This document shows positions 34,759-44,784 of a DNA stretch of 64,000 nt, piece by piece. Positions within the stretch are counted from its first letter, which is position 1, and every line of letters begins with the position of its first letter. This DNA is from an uncultured Sulfitobacter sp. (GTDB lineage Bacteria > Pseudomonadota > Alphaproteobacteria > Rhodobacterales > Rhodobacteraceae). Below the pieces are notes generated by a model. That model was given only the letters and a program-made list of their open reading frames with translations. It had not been told where the DNA came from and searched no databases. The position numbers and the translations under genes were made by a program. Location of the stretch: contig NZ_CANMQD010000001.1 of the NCBI RefSeq assembly GCF_947499945.1, forward strand, positions 434,001-498,000, read 5' to 3'.

Positions 34759-37700
34759 CTACTCCGCCGCCGTGGCACGGCGCGGCGCATCATCAGTCAG
34801 CGCTTCGGCAATCACTTCACGCAGCTCGGACGCCATGACCACCACATTGGGCGAAAGTACCATACTGTCATGATCCCCCGGCACTTCAATCACGCGGACA
34901 TGAGGCGCGTATTGCGTCCACTCGTTGTCATCGAACACATATTCACGCGCCTCACTCACCCAATTCCCCCCGGTCACAGCAAATCGGCGATCCAGCACAG
35001 GGCGCAACAAAGTCATCGGCCCGTCCCACTCAGGTGTCTGATATCGGGCAACAGAGCGCAGGAATGCGGCTTCAATCTTCGTGTTATTGAATTGTGTCGC
35101 GGTGGCCTTTTCGGCCTTGTCCTGTCGTTTGGTCTTTTCCCAAGCAATGCGGTTTTGTGCCCATTCAACAAGGTATTTCGGCCCCTTTTCGCGCAACTCC
35201 GCCAGTTTGATCAGCACTTTATCAGGCTTGCTCAGACTTGGCCGCACGGGAAGTGGCGTGTCGAGCAGGGCAAGTACGGCAACTTCTTCGCCAGCCGCCT
35301 TAAGCTGACGCGCCATCTCATATGCCGTGATCCCGCCCCCCGAAAAACCCGACAACAGATATGGCCCCTTTGCCTGCACCTGACACAGCTCCGCGATGTA
35401 ATCCTTCGCCGCCTCTTCCATCGTCTCGTGCGGGGCATCGTCTCCGATCAACCCGCGCGCTTGCAGACCGTAAACCGCCCGTTCGTCGCCGAATTGCAGA
35501 GCCAGATGACGCAGATTCAGAACGTTTCCAAACATCCCCGCAACCACAAACAAGGGCGCGGCTTTGGCAGGCTTTACCCCGTTGAGCGGCACAAGATGGA
35601 TAAACTGTGGCTTAACCGCCGCTGTATCGGGAGCATCAGTGCTGGCAATTTCACCAGTCTGCGCTGTGATGCGCGCGGCAATTTCCGCAATCGTTGGCGC
35701 CTCAAACAGAACCGAGATCGGGAATTCCACACCAAACTCACGCTTCACAGTTGCAAACAGGCGCACAGCAATCAGCGAGTGACCGCCAAGGTCAAAAAAG
35801 TTGTCATCCGCGCCCACGGGCGAGACTCCAAGCAGCCCCTCCCACATCTGCGCCAAAGAAGTTTGTACCGCACCTTCGGGGGCGACAAAGCCCTCTAAAT
35901 CGGTACGCTCGAAACTCTGGCCTTTCGGCATTTCGCGCGGCGGCGTATCCGCTGCGGCGATAAGTGCATTCAGCGGCAGCGACGATACATAGACCTGCGG
36001 CACATCCAGCGCCAGCGCACGCGCCAAGGCCTGCGGACCTTCGGCGGCAGTAATCCCTTGCGAGACCAAATAGGCCAGCCGCTCCTCCGCTTCCGTTTGG
36101 ACGCGTGCCTCAGTGGCCCCCTCATTGTCAAAGATCACTTCGGAAGCACGCAGTGACGCTGCTTGCGCCGCAAATCCACCTTTGAGACGCGTCATGGCAA
36201 AGTCGCGCACTTCAACCAGAACGGCACCATCCGCATCACAAATCGTCACATCAAACCGCGCATCATCGGCACCAGACGCACGCAATTGCATGTGGCTGTA
36301 AATCTCGGACGGCAGCGGCGAAAACACAGTGATTTCACCATAGGACATCGGCACCCAAAGGTCAGCGCCATCATAACCCTCAGCCAATTCAATCGCCCAA
36401 CCGGTGGCCAAATCCATCAAACCAGGGTGTAATATTTGCCCCGTTTCAACAGGCTCGTCCAACATCAAGCGAGCAAGACCTTCCCGCTCCCCCATCTGCC
36501 GCGCGCGAATTACCTGCCACTGTGGGCCAAACCGCAGGTGCGCCTCCTGTGGACTTGGCATATGCGCACCGTCCCGTTCTTCGACCTCACCGAGGCGGGA
36601 AGAAATTTCTGCAAGATAAACAGTCTGTGCCTTACCTCTGGAACCTGAAATCTGTCCCTCGACATGCGCCTGCCAACCGCTGCGACCGTCCAGTGTACAA
36701 TCACTGAGCAAGCTGGCCGCAAAGCCGTCCGCCTGCCTCGCGAGAGATACCCGCATCTGGCGCAACTGTGCATCGGGCACAGTGAAAGCACGCAAGAAAT
36801 ACAGATCGCGCAGAGTAATGGGCAAGGACAGTCCTGCACCAACCGCCGACTGCGCCAGCGCTTCAACCATGCCTGTACCGGGCATGACTGCGGTACCATC
36901 GCTCATGCGGTGCTGCTCAAGTACCCAATCCTTTTGCGCAGAAAGCTCGGCAGCAAAACGGGTCTCATCCTGAAAAACTTCAATCGTGTCCAGCAAAGGC
37001 GCATCAATTGCGCGGGGCGGCAATGTCTCGGCAGGCTCAGAGCCCACCGCCTCCGCTGCCATACCCACATCAGCCCAAACGCCCCAGTTCACCGCAATCA
37101 CACGGGTCTTCATCCCGACTCGCGATTTTGCAAAGGCGTTAAGGTAATCATTCGCGGCGACATAATCCACTTGCCCCGCTGCGCGGGTAGCAGTCGAGGT
37201 GGAAGCGAAAAGTATCATGAGATCAACACTGCCGTCAGGCAGTAACTGGTTCAGCACCCGCAGGCCCTGAACCTTGGGTGCCAGCACGGCGTCGACCTGC
37301 GCTTGGGTCTTCCCCAGCAGTGGCGCATCATCAAGCACACCTGCGGCATGGATCACACCGTCAATTCTGCCACGTTCGCGCAGGCCGTCAATCACCTTGC
37401 GCATCTGCGCCACGTTCATCACATCGGCGATGGCCACTTCGACCTTGCCACCAAGTGCTTCAAGGCGTTGGACCGCATGGATGCGCCGCGCCACACTGTC
37501 GCTGGCATGGGTGGTCTGCAACACTCGCGGCCAAGCTTCACGGGCAGGCAAAGCACTTCGGCTCAGCAGGACCACGTGAGCGTCGTGCGAGGACAGCAAG
37601 TCAGCAGCGATGGTCTGGCCGATGCCACCAAAACCGCCTGTAATCAAGTAGGTGCCACCGCGTCTTACCGCAGGCTTTTCAATTACCGGCAGACGCTGCG

Positions 37701-40700
37701 GACGGTAAACCTGTACGAAACGGCGACCTTCACGCAACGCTACGACTGCATTTGCAGGTGTTGCCAGCAATTCTTCCAACAGCGTATCGGTGATGTCGTC
37801 CACTGGCGCTTCGGCTTTAACAAAGAGGCCTTTGGGCGCAGGCGGTTGCGGTAGGACAACATCAACCGTGGCAACCGTAACATCCGCAATTTCATGTGGG
37901 ATCACCCCTGCAGGGCCGCTAATCATCGCCTTCTCGGGATAGGGCAACGCCTCGGAGGTGACACGCGCGGCACCATTGGTAAACACGCTCAGATGCGTTT
38001 TTGGTGCATCCTCACGCTCAGCCAACGTCTGGCCCAGCCACAACAGGCTATAAAACCCCTGCTCCAACATACGGTCATAAAAGCTACTGCCCGGACGGTG
38101 ATCCTCGCCCTGTGTCACGCCCCAAAAATGGGCGATGCGCGTCGGCGTCTTACCCGCTTCGCCCAGCGCGGCCAAAAGTGCGTCATAGCCGTCACGCCCC
38201 TGCTCTGCCGCGAGGGTATATTGACCCTCGCCAAGATCAGCGAAACTGTCACCACTGCGCACAACCGACACGGAGGCATTTGCCCCCGCAAGCCGCGCAA
38301 TCACAGCATCCGCAACGCCGTCATCATCCGCGAAGATCAACCACTCATCATCAGAAGCCCCTGCAAGAGCCGCCTCTATATCCGCATCTACATCGGCATA
38401 TTGCGCACGCCAACTGGAGACAGCGCCCCAATCAGCCATATCATCTATCCGTGCCACCACTGGAGCAGTTACAGCCGCAACCTGTGTCGCAGCCTCAATG
38501 AAATAAGGACTGCGCTGAAACTGATAAGTGGGCAGTACTACACGGTTGCGCCGCGCCTCGCCCCAAATCTGGTCCCAATCGGCTTCCACACCGCAGGCCC
38601 AAAGCCGCCCGATGACGCCCATAAAAAACTGATCATCCGCGATCTCCTGATCAGGATGGCGCAGGGAACTGAGCACCTGTGAGGGCTTCACGCTCGGGCA
38701 CATCTGCGCCAGCGACGACAGCGCCTTACCAGGGCCCACTTCGAGGAACACACGGCCCTCCCGGGCGCTTAATGTCTCAATACAGTCGGCAAAATGGACT
38801 GTGTTGCGCAGCTGCTCGACCCAGTAGTCGGGATCAGTTGCCTGAGCCGCCGTGATCTCTACGCCAGTGCGGTTCGACATAAAGGGCATTTTGGGAACTT
38901 GCAGGTTTAACCCTGCCAGAAAAGCACGATACTCCGCCAAAATCGGCTCGAGCATGCGGCTGTGTGCTGCGATATCAATGGCGATCCGTTGGCTCTCGAT
39001 CTCGTCCTTGGCCAACCGCTCGGCCAACGCAACCAGCGACGCATCGGGGCCAGAGATCGCTGTTAATTCGGGGCCATTCACCGATGCGATATCCAGATCA
39101 TCACCGAGATATGCCCCAATCGCATTCAGTGACAAGGGCACGCTAAGCATACCGCCCGAAGGGACAGTATCAAACAAGCGCCCGCGCAGCAGCACCAGAT
39201 CAATGAGATTCTCGAATGTCATCACACCGGCGAGGCAGGCTGCAACATTCTCCCCCATGGAGTGCCCAACCATGGCGGCAGGCTTGACGCCCCAACTCAT
39301 CCAGAGCTGTGCAAGCGCGTATTCCACAATCGCAATCAGCGGCAACTGGACTGACGGTTTCTTGAGCGTCTCGGCAACAGTGTCCTTGTCCCCGTCGGGC
39401 AACCAAAGCGCACGAATATCATAGTCGAGTTGCGGTGCTAGATGATCCAAGCCACGGTCCATGGCTTCGGCAAATGCAGGCTCCGTCTCGTAGAGATCCC
39501 GCGCCATGGCAGGATATTGCGCCCCACCACCGGGGAACATAAAGACAACTTCGGGTGCGACACCCAACCGCTCGTGGGTGAACACGCGGCGGGTATCCCT
39601 TGCCTCTAACAATGTGGCGGCTTCGTCGTGACTGTCTGCCACAACAACACGGCGCCGCTCAAAACCGCGCCGCCCGTTTTTCAAGGTATGCGCAATATCC
39701 GCCAAATCTTGTTCGGGGTGCGCGCGCAAATGCGCAGCCAATGCGTCAGTGTTAGCTTCCAGCGCAGATTTGGAGCGACCAGAGATGCATAGAATATGGA
39801 ACGGAAAATCGCTCTCTTCCGACGGCGCACGCTCTGGCGCTTCCGCTAAAATCGCATGGGCATTGGTCCCCCCAACTCCCAACGCATTGATTGCCGCATA
39901 GCGGGGTGCGGCACGGCGCGGCCACGGAGTGAGTTCGGAATTGACTGAAAACGGGCTGCCTTCGAAATCAATCGCCGGGTTCGGCGCTTCGTAGCCAAGT
40001 GAGGGCGGCATCGCCTCATGGTGCAGCGACAGCGATGCCTTCACCAGACCCGCAACACCAGCTGCCGTATCCAGATGGCCGATATTGGTTTTAACCGACC
40101 CGATCCGCGAATAGTCAACTTTATCAGTCTGTTCGCGGTAGGCTTCGGTCAACGCGGCCACTTCGATAGGGTCACCCAGATACGTACCGGTACCATGACA
40201 TTCGATCAGCTCGATCTGGTCCGCGGGCACCCCCGACGCCGTCAGCGCCTTGCCAATGGCGTCTGCCTGCCCATCCACAGAAGGTGCAAGGTATCCCGCC
40301 TTTGCTGCACCATCATTATTAATCGCCGAGCCTTTGATCACGGCCCAAATGTGGTCCCCGTCCGCCTGTGCATCGCCGAGACGTTTCAGCGCCACGCACC
40401 CCGCGCCAGAGCCAAAAACCGTTCCCTGAGCGCGGTGGTCAAACGCATGACATTCGCCATCGGGGGACAGAATTTCATTTTCCTTAAAGACGTATCCCCG
40501 CCCCTGCGGCAACTCGATCGTGACACCACCTGCCAGCGCCATATCCACCTCACCCGCACGCAACGCAGCAGCGGCGTAGTGGATCGCCACCAGCGAGGTC
40601 GAGCACGCCGTTTGCAAGTTGATCGAGGGGCCTTTGAGATCGAACACATGGCTCACGCGGGTCGAGAGAAAATCTTTGTCATTGCCTGTGTGGCGCAACA

Positions 40701-41160
40701 GGAACATGCCCACATCATCAACCAGATCGGCGTTCGAGCAGATGTTGAAATAGAAATAGCTACCCATACCGCAGCCTGCGTAAACGCCAATGGGGCCACT
40801 CACATTTTCCGGCACATGTCCTGCCTGCTCCATCGCTTCCCATGCAACTTCCAAAAACTTCCGGTGTTGGGGATCAAGGATAGCGGCATCTTTGGGCGAG
40901 AAGCCGAAGAAATCAGCGTCAAATGTCTCAAACCCTTTCAGATCAGCGGCGGCGCGCACATAATTCTTGCGTGCTATATTCTCGGGCGTCTCGCCAGCGG
41001 CGAGCAACTCTTCCTCGGTAAGTTTGCGAATAGATGACACACCAGCGCGCAGATTGTCCCAGAATGCGGCCGCAGTATCGGCACCCGGCACGTTGACGGC
41101 CATACCAACAATAGCGATATCCTCGCCAGATGGTGTCATCTTGCGGCTATGCTCAGTCAT
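34759..41160 (-). CDS. type I polyketide synthase, KS-AT-KR-DH-ACP-TE
   Basis: A 2133-residue one-module synthase. KS, about 12 to 440: Cys186 in TACSTSL, His322 in CHGTGT, His362 in NIGHLD. AT, about 535 to 850: Ser634 in GHSMGE; the specificity segment reads AAHS near 731. KR, about 930 to 1370: GGFGGIG at 1175 and Tyr1333. DH, about 1395 to 1670: His1417 in QHRMSDGTAVMPG (one residue longer than the usual HxxxGxxxxP spacing) and Asp1583. ACP, about 1765 to 1835: Ser1795. TE, about 1870 to 2120: Ser1940 in GFSGGG, Asp1967, His2097. No ER and no loading module, so the starter probably comes from the NRPS PCP and the TE releases the product. KR before DH is not the usual order. It is the first gene of a 17-kb operon; GGTGAG precedes the ATG. 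Confidence 0.95.
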   Translation of the reverse strand: MTEHSRKMTPSGEDIAIVGMAVNVPGADTAAAFWDNLRAGVSSIRKLTEEELLAAGETPENIARKNYVRAAADLKGFETFDADFFGFSPKDAAILDPQHRKFLEVAWEAMEQAGHVPENVSGPIGVYAGCGMGSYFYFNICSNADLVDDVGMFLLRHTGNDKDFLSTRVSHVFDLKGPSINLQTACSTSLVAIHYAAAALRAGEVDMALAGGVTIELPQGRGYVFKENEILSPDGECHAFDHRAQGTVFGSGAGCVALKRLGDAQADGDHIWAVIKGSAINNDGAAKAGYLAPSVDGQADAIGKALTASGVPADQIELIECHGTGTYLGDPIEVAALTEAYREQTDKVDYSRIGSVKTNIGHLDTAAGVAGLVKASLSLHHEAMPPSLGYEAPNPAIDFEGSPFSVNSELTPWPRRAAPRYAAINALGVGGTNAHAILAEAPERAPSEESDFPFHILCISGRSKSALEANTDALAAHLRAHPEQDLADIAHTLKNGRRGFERRRVVVADSHDEAATLLEARDTRRVFTHERLGVAPEVVFMFPGGGAQYPAMARDLYETEPAFAEAMDRGLDHLAPQLDYDIRALWLPDGDKDTVAETLKKPSVQLPLIAIVEYALAQLWMSWGVKPAAMVGHSMGENVAACLAGVMTFENLIDLVLLRGRLFDTVPSGGMLSVPLSLNAIGAYLGDDLDIASVNGPELTAISGPDASLVALAERLAKDEIESQRIAIDIAAHSRMLEPILAEYRAFLAGLNLQVPKMPFMSNRTGVEITAAQATDPDYWVEQLRNTVHFADCIETLSAREGRVFLEVGPGKALSSLAQMCPSVKPSQVLSSLRHPDQEIADDQFFMGVIGRLWACGVEADWDQIWGEARRNRVVLPTYQFQRSPYFIEAATQVAAVTAPVVARIDDMADWGAVSSWRAQYADVDADIEAALAGASDDEWLIFADDDGVADAVIARLAGANASVSVVRSGDSFADLGEGQYTLAAEQGRDGYDALLAALGEAGKTPTRIAHFWGVTQGEDHRPGSSFYDRMLEQGFYSLLWLGQTLAEREDAPKTHLSVFTNGAARVTSEALPYPEKAMISGPAGVIPHEIADVTVATVDVVLPQPPAPKGLFVKAEAPVDDITDTLLEELLATPANAVVALREGRRFVQVYRPQRLPVIEKPAVRRGGTYLITGGFGGIGQTIAADLLSSHDAHVVLLSRSALPAREAWPRVLQTTHASDSVARRIHAVQRLEALGGKVEVAIADVMNVAQMRKVIDGLRERGRIDGVIHAAGVLDDAPLLGKTQAQVDAVLAPKVQGLRVLNQLLPDGSVDLMILFASTSTATRAAGQVDYVAANDYLNAFAKSRVGMKTRVIAVNWGVWADVGMAAEAVGSEPAETLPPRAIDAPLLDTIEVFQDETRFAAELSAQKDWVLEQHRMSDGTAVMPGTGMVEALAQSAVGAGLSLPITLRDLYFLRAFTVPDAQLRQMRVSLARQADGFAASLLSDCTLDGRSGWQAHVEGQISGSRGKAQTVYLAEISSRLGEVEERDGAHMPSPQEAHLRFGPQWQVIRARQMGEREGLARLMLDEPVETGQILHPGLMDLATGWAIELAEGYDGADLWVPMSYGEITVFSPLPSEIYSHMQLRASGADDARFDVTICDADGAVLVEVRDFAMTRLKGGFAAQAASLRASEVIFDNEGATEARVQTEAEERLAYLVSQGITAAEGPQALARALALDVPQVYVSSLPLNALIAAADTPPREMPKGQSFERTDLEGFVAPEGAVQTSLAQMWEGLLGVSPVGADDNFFDLGGHSLIAVRLFATVKREFGVEFPISVLFEAPTIAEIAARITAQTGEIASTDAPDTAAVKPQFIHLVPLNGVKPAKAAPLFVVAGMFGNVLNLRHLALQFGDERAVYGLQARGLIGDDAPHETMEEAAKDYIAELCQVQAKGPYLLSGFSGGGITAYEMARQLKAAGEEVAVLALLDTPLPVRPSLSKPDKVLIKLAELREKGPKYLVEWAQNRIAWEKTKRQDKAEKATATQFNNTKIEAAFLRSVARYQTPEWDGPMTLLRPVLDRRFAVTGGNWVSEAREYVFDDNEWTQYAPHVRVIEVPGDHDSMVLSPNVVVMASELREVIAEALTDDAPRRATAAE

Positions 41161-41440
41161 ATTTTCTCACCCTTTAGTCCGGATTCCGCCGAGGAGGCAC
41201 CCCCAACAAATTAAATAAAATTCGGACCATTTACGTAGACGAAAAAAGTCGCCCAATCGCCGTACTACAGTTAGAAAATGTCGATTTCATGGCGTTTTGA
41301 CCTGGTTCGACGCATTACCCCTGTAGGAATAGCACATTAGAGCACCGCGAAAAGCGCGCATTATTTCCAATTTGGAAACAATCCGCTCAAAGAGCAAATT
41401 TGTAGGATTGAAACGTCCAAAATCAGCAAATCGACGCGAT
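41161..41440. other. promoter region of the PKS-NRPS operon
   Basis: A 280-base A+T-rich gap between the polymerase gene and the PKS, both on the minus strand. It contains the perfect palindrome described separately and no gene. It is the only long gap in the operon and so the likely promoter and control site. Confidence 0.6.
41364..41378. promoter_or_regulatory. 15-base palindrome upstream of the PKS
   Basis: TTTCCAA-T-TTGGAAA, a perfect inverted repeat about 200 bases before the PKS start codon. Candidate operator for a dimeric regulator; no regulator gene is adjacent. Confidence 0.5.
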
Positions 41441-42898
41441 TTACAGGATGTTGCGCTGCAAGCTACCAGATTTTTGCCCCATCACTGGCGCATTTTGGAA
41501 AGCATGGCGCGGCGCATGGACACGGCGCGGATTTAATCGCTCGACATAGCCAAGCACTGCCCCTGCCGTGAGCCACGTAAACGGTGTCAACGTCGCGTTG
41601 AGCAACATGTCGATCAGCGTAATCCCCAAGATGAGCCCAACAGCCCCGATATAGGGGGAAAGCTCTGCCCTACGGTTTCGGAGGATGTAACCGCCGAGCA
41701 GCAACAGCGGCAGGGCCAGCAGGCCAAATTCGGCAATATATCCCAACCAGCCAAAGCTCCCGAAAACGATGATCCACCGCCCGTCAGGGATCGTCAAAAT
41801 TTCACCATCCTCCGCATCGCGCACAAGGCTTCGGCCCCAACCGCTCCAGCCAAATGCAGGTTTTTCTGCCGCGCGTTCAAGCAGTTGCTCTTCATTGTTG
41901 AAGCGATATCCGAGCGACTGTGCACGGTCGGGATTAAACTCTGCCACTTTAGCCACAATCGCATCGGTCGGGATCGCGCCTACATTGCGTAGCATCGGAT
42001 AGGTGACGGCGATCAAAGCAAAGAGTGTCGCCAATAGCACGAGCCATCGGCGGGGTGCAAAGTAGATCAGCGGCACAAGGATCATACCATATGCAATGGA
42101 TGCTGCACTTTTACAGGCCAACAAAAACAGAACCAAATACAACGTCAAAAGCACCGCTTTCCAACGGTCCACTTTTGGCGACACCCGCGCTAATGCGGCG
42201 GCCGACATCGCAGCTGTGCAGGCAAAAAGCGCCAGCCACAGGCCGTGTGGCAAGAATACAATCGGACGGTATCCCCCCGCCCGCATCGTCTGTTCGAAAC
42301 TGTGCTGGAAGAACCCGTAGACCCAAACGTTCATCTGTGGCGAAAAGCGGATTTCGATCAGCGAGGGGATGGAGTAGAGCAGTGCCCCGATCATCAACGC
42401 CCGCAGGATTTCCAACAAGCCGTCCTCGGAGCTGAGAAACTGGCGCGCCACTAAAAACGGAACAATTGTGAGCGTTTGGGCAATCAGAACAGAGCCAATA
42501 TCGCGCACCGACTGTCCGGGCAATGCGTCCACAAGAAACAGGATAGGATCGGCATCGCGCAGTACTTCAAACAGGATCGGCTCGCGGTTTGTCATCACGG
42601 TGGGGATCGCACTGCACACTAAAATTACCACCAGAACCCGAGCGATCCGCCCTTCGGGCAGCAGCCGCACCTTGTGCGCAGTTGCGAAGATCAGGATCGC
42701 CAGCACGCTCAGGTTCGGAATTGAGACTTTATCCATCGCAGGCACCAGTGGCAGATTGAACTCAGCCAGCGGTGGCAATAGCAGATAACCGCCAAGGATC
42801 GACCAGACAATCGCCCGCTCCACCGATTGCGTGCGAAACAACACCACGCAGACCGCAGGCCATGCGAGCAGCATCAGATATGCAATTCCGTTTGGCAT
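41441..42898 (-). CDS. O-antigen/exopolysaccharide polymerase-like membrane protein (Wzy type)
   Basis: A 485-residue multi-spanning membrane protein with about 12 hydrophobic segments and a large periplasmic loop toward the C-terminal third (around FNPDRAQSLGYRFNNEEQ and GWGRSLVRDAEDG), as in Wzy polymerases and O-antigen ligases. The start is ATG at 42898 after AGGAG with short spacing; ATG 42919 is an alternative. Context (flippase, chain-length protein, glycosyltransferases) supports the polymerase role. It is divergent from the WecG/TagA-type gene. Confidence 0.78.
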   Translation of the reverse strand: MPNGIAYLMLLAWPAVCVVLFRTQSVERAIVWSILGGYLLLPPLAEFNLPLVPAMDKVSIPNLSVLAILIFATAHKVRLLPEGRIARVLVVILVCSAIPTVMTNREPILFEVLRDADPILFLVDALPGQSVRDIGSVLIAQTLTIVPFLVARQFLSSEDGLLEILRALMIGALLYSIPSLIEIRFSPQMNVWVYGFFQHSFEQTMRAGGYRPIVFLPHGLWLALFACTAAMSAAALARVSPKVDRWKAVLLTLYLVLFLLACKSAASIAYGMILVPLIYFAPRRWLVLLATLFALIAVTYPMLRNVGAIPTDAIVAKVAEFNPDRAQSLGYRFNNEEQLLERAAEKPAFGWSGWGRSLVRDAEDGEILTIPDGRWIIVFGSFGWLGYIAEFGLLALPLLLLGGYILRNRRAELSPYIGAVGLILGITLIDMLLNATLTPFTWLTAGAVLGYVERLNPRRVHAPRHAFQNAPVMGQKSGSLQRNIL

Positions 42899-42989
42899 CA
42901 GGCTCCTAGGGTGCAGCACAAGGTGTAGGCTTTCCTAAATACACTCTAGGCAGACGCCTGTCATCACGGTAGTTTGCCACACCGAGATT

Positions 42990-43009
42990 TGCCAACACAA
43001 GATTTGGCA
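42990..43009. repeat. inverted repeat in the divergent polymerase/WecG-type spacer
   Basis: TGCCAA and TTGGCA separated by 8 bases, next to a further TTTGCCA copy at 42973. Possible binding site controlling one or both divergent genes. Confidence 0.3.
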
Positions 43010-43095
43010 CACAGTACATTGAAATGGCTTGATAATTTGACCTTATCCACATCATCTATATGCGCACGTCTGTGGCCTTCACGCACAGGTGCCTC

Positions 43096-43842
43096 ATGAA
43101 ATATGGCAAGGGGCGTTCCGCAGTCGAGGTCAATATTCCCACGCGCAACGCATTGTTTCAGGCGATCCGCGCAAAATTCACGCAAGGACACGGATTCGCA
43201 CTTGCCACGCTTAACCTCGACCATCTCACCAAACTTCCCGTCGATGACACCTTTGCTGAAGCCTACCACGCGCAGGATCTGGTTGTCGCCGATGGGCGCC
43301 CGATCATCTGGCTGGCCCAGCTGGCGGGAAGAGAGCTTGAGCTGATGCCTGGCTCTGATCTGGTACTCCCGCTCACGGAATTGGCCGCTGAAATGGATAT
43401 GCCCGTGGCTCTAGTGGGCAGCTCCGACGCTGCTCTTGCAGGTGCGAAAGCAACGCTGGAAGCGCGTGCACCCAACGTCAATATCGTGCTGACCCACGCC
43501 CCTGCTTATGGCTTCGACCCCTCGGGCAGTGCAGCGTCAGAGATTTGCGAAATGCTCAATGCCAGCGGTGCGCGTTTGTGTTTCATCGCTTTAGGTGCGC
43601 CCAAGCAGGAACTGTTCGCCGCATTCGCCCGCTCCCGCAGCCCTGCGGTGGGCTTTGCCTCCATCGGCGCTGGTCTGGATTTTCTGTCAGGCCATCAGGT
43701 CCGCGCCCCGAAAATTATGCGGGCCTTTGCGCTGGAATGGCTCTGGCGAGCGCTCCAAAGTCCGAAACGTATGGTCCCGCGCTACGCCAAATGTTTTGCC
43801 ATTCTGCCGGGCCTTGCCTTTGATGCATGGCGGCAGCGCTAG
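43096..43842 (+). CDS. WecG/TagA/CpsF-family glycosyltransferase
   Basis: About 248 residues of the GT26 family, which adds ManNAc-type or related sugars to lipid-linked intermediates. Family blocks: FALATLNLDHL, VVADGRPIIW, LVGSSDAA, FIALGAPKQELF and GAGLDFLSG. The start is ATG 43096 (MKYGKGRS) with AGGTG nearby, or ATG 43060 without a ribosome-binding site. It stands alone on the plus strand, end to end with the GT2 gene that follows on the minus strand. Confidence 0.88.
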   Translation: MKYGKGRSAVEVNIPTRNALFQAIRAKFTQGHGFALATLNLDHLTKLPVDDTFAEAYHAQDLVVADGRPIIWLAQLAGRELELMPGSDLVLPLTELAAEMDMPVALVGSSDAALAGAKATLEARAPNVNIVLTHAPAYGFDPSGSAASEICEMLNASGARLCFIALGAPKQELFAAFARSRSPAVGFASIGAGLDFLSGHQVRAPKIMRAFALEWLWRALQSPKRMVPRYAKCFAILPGLAFDAWRQR

Positions 43843-44784
43843 TTATTTATATTCGATCAGCTGCTTCTCCGCACCGCGCAGCCTGCGCCAGTAAAAACTT
43901 AACGCTCCCTGCGCTTCGGCGAACTTGCCCAGCACACTGAAGAAGGCCCAAGGCAATCCGCCGCGCCGCGCCAGACGCAGGACTTGCAGCGGGTAAACCA
44001 GCGCAGCCAGCAAGCCTATGGGTCCAACTAACGCAACAAGCAGCACGATAAACAGCGGCCCTGCCAGCCCCCACAGCAGCGCCCGCCGCGTCTCTGCGAC
44101 CCAATGAAGCTCAGGGGGTGCACCGTGCAGCGCCGCCCCTTCGGCAAAGGCATGGCCCGCCCGTTTGGTCCGCTTCCACCATTGGCCGAATTGCGTGATC
44201 TGAGCATCATGTGCCGTCATCTCGGCATCAAGCCGCCAAATGCGCCAGCCCACCTGCCGCAACCGCACGCAAAGGTCAGGCTCCTCCCCTGCGATCAATT
44301 CAGGGTTATACCCGCCAACCTCGTTCAAAGCGTTCACCCGCATTAGCGCGTCACCACCACAGGCGCGTGCCTCGCCGACAGGCGTATCCCATTCATCATC
44401 AATTAAGGCATTGTAAACACTTGCCTGCGGATTGATTTCTCGTCGCCGTCCACATACAATGGCGACTTGCGGATCGCCGCTCAAAAATTCCTGTGCATGT
44501 GCGATCCAACCGTTTTGTACAATGCAATCCCCATCGAGAAATTGTACCAGTTCAATACCCTGTGGCAATGCGGCAAGTCCCGCATTCCGCGCACGCGCCG
44601 CTGTAAACGGCTCGCTCATATCCAGTTCAACCACCTGCGCCCCTCGCGCCTGAGCCGCAGCTACCGACCCGTCAGTGGAGCCACTATCAACATAAATCAC
44701 AGGGGAAACGCCAGTGAGTGCTTCAAGGCAGGCAATCAGCCGCGCACCCTCGTTCCGGCCAATGACAATCGCGGCGACATTCAT
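43843..44784 (-). CDS. glycosyltransferase family 2 with C-terminal membrane segments
   Basis: A 313-residue GT-A enzyme: AAIVIGRNEGARL at the start, YVDSGSTDGSV, FLDGDCIV as metal site and AGEEPDLCVRLRQVGWRI. Two hydrophobic helices near residues 230 to 280 probably anchor it in the membrane. Its ATG overlaps the stop of the upstream glycosyltransferase gene (ATGA). Likely acts in exopolysaccharide repeat-unit synthesis. Confidence 0.87.
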   Translation of the reverse strand: MNVAAIVIGRNEGARLIACLEALTGVSPVIYVDSGSTDGSVAAAQARGAQVVELDMSEPFTAARARNAGLAALPQGIELVQFLDGDCIVQNGWIAHAQEFLSGDPQVAIVCGRRREINPQASVYNALIDDEWDTPVGEARACGGDALMRVNALNEVGGYNPELIAGEEPDLCVRLRQVGWRIWRLDAEMTAHDAQITQFGQWWKRTKRAGHAFAEGAALHGAPPELHWVAETRRALLWGLAGPLFIVLLVALVGPIGLLAALVYPLQVLRLARRGGLPWAFFSVLGKFAEAQGALSFYWRRLRGAEKQLIEYK

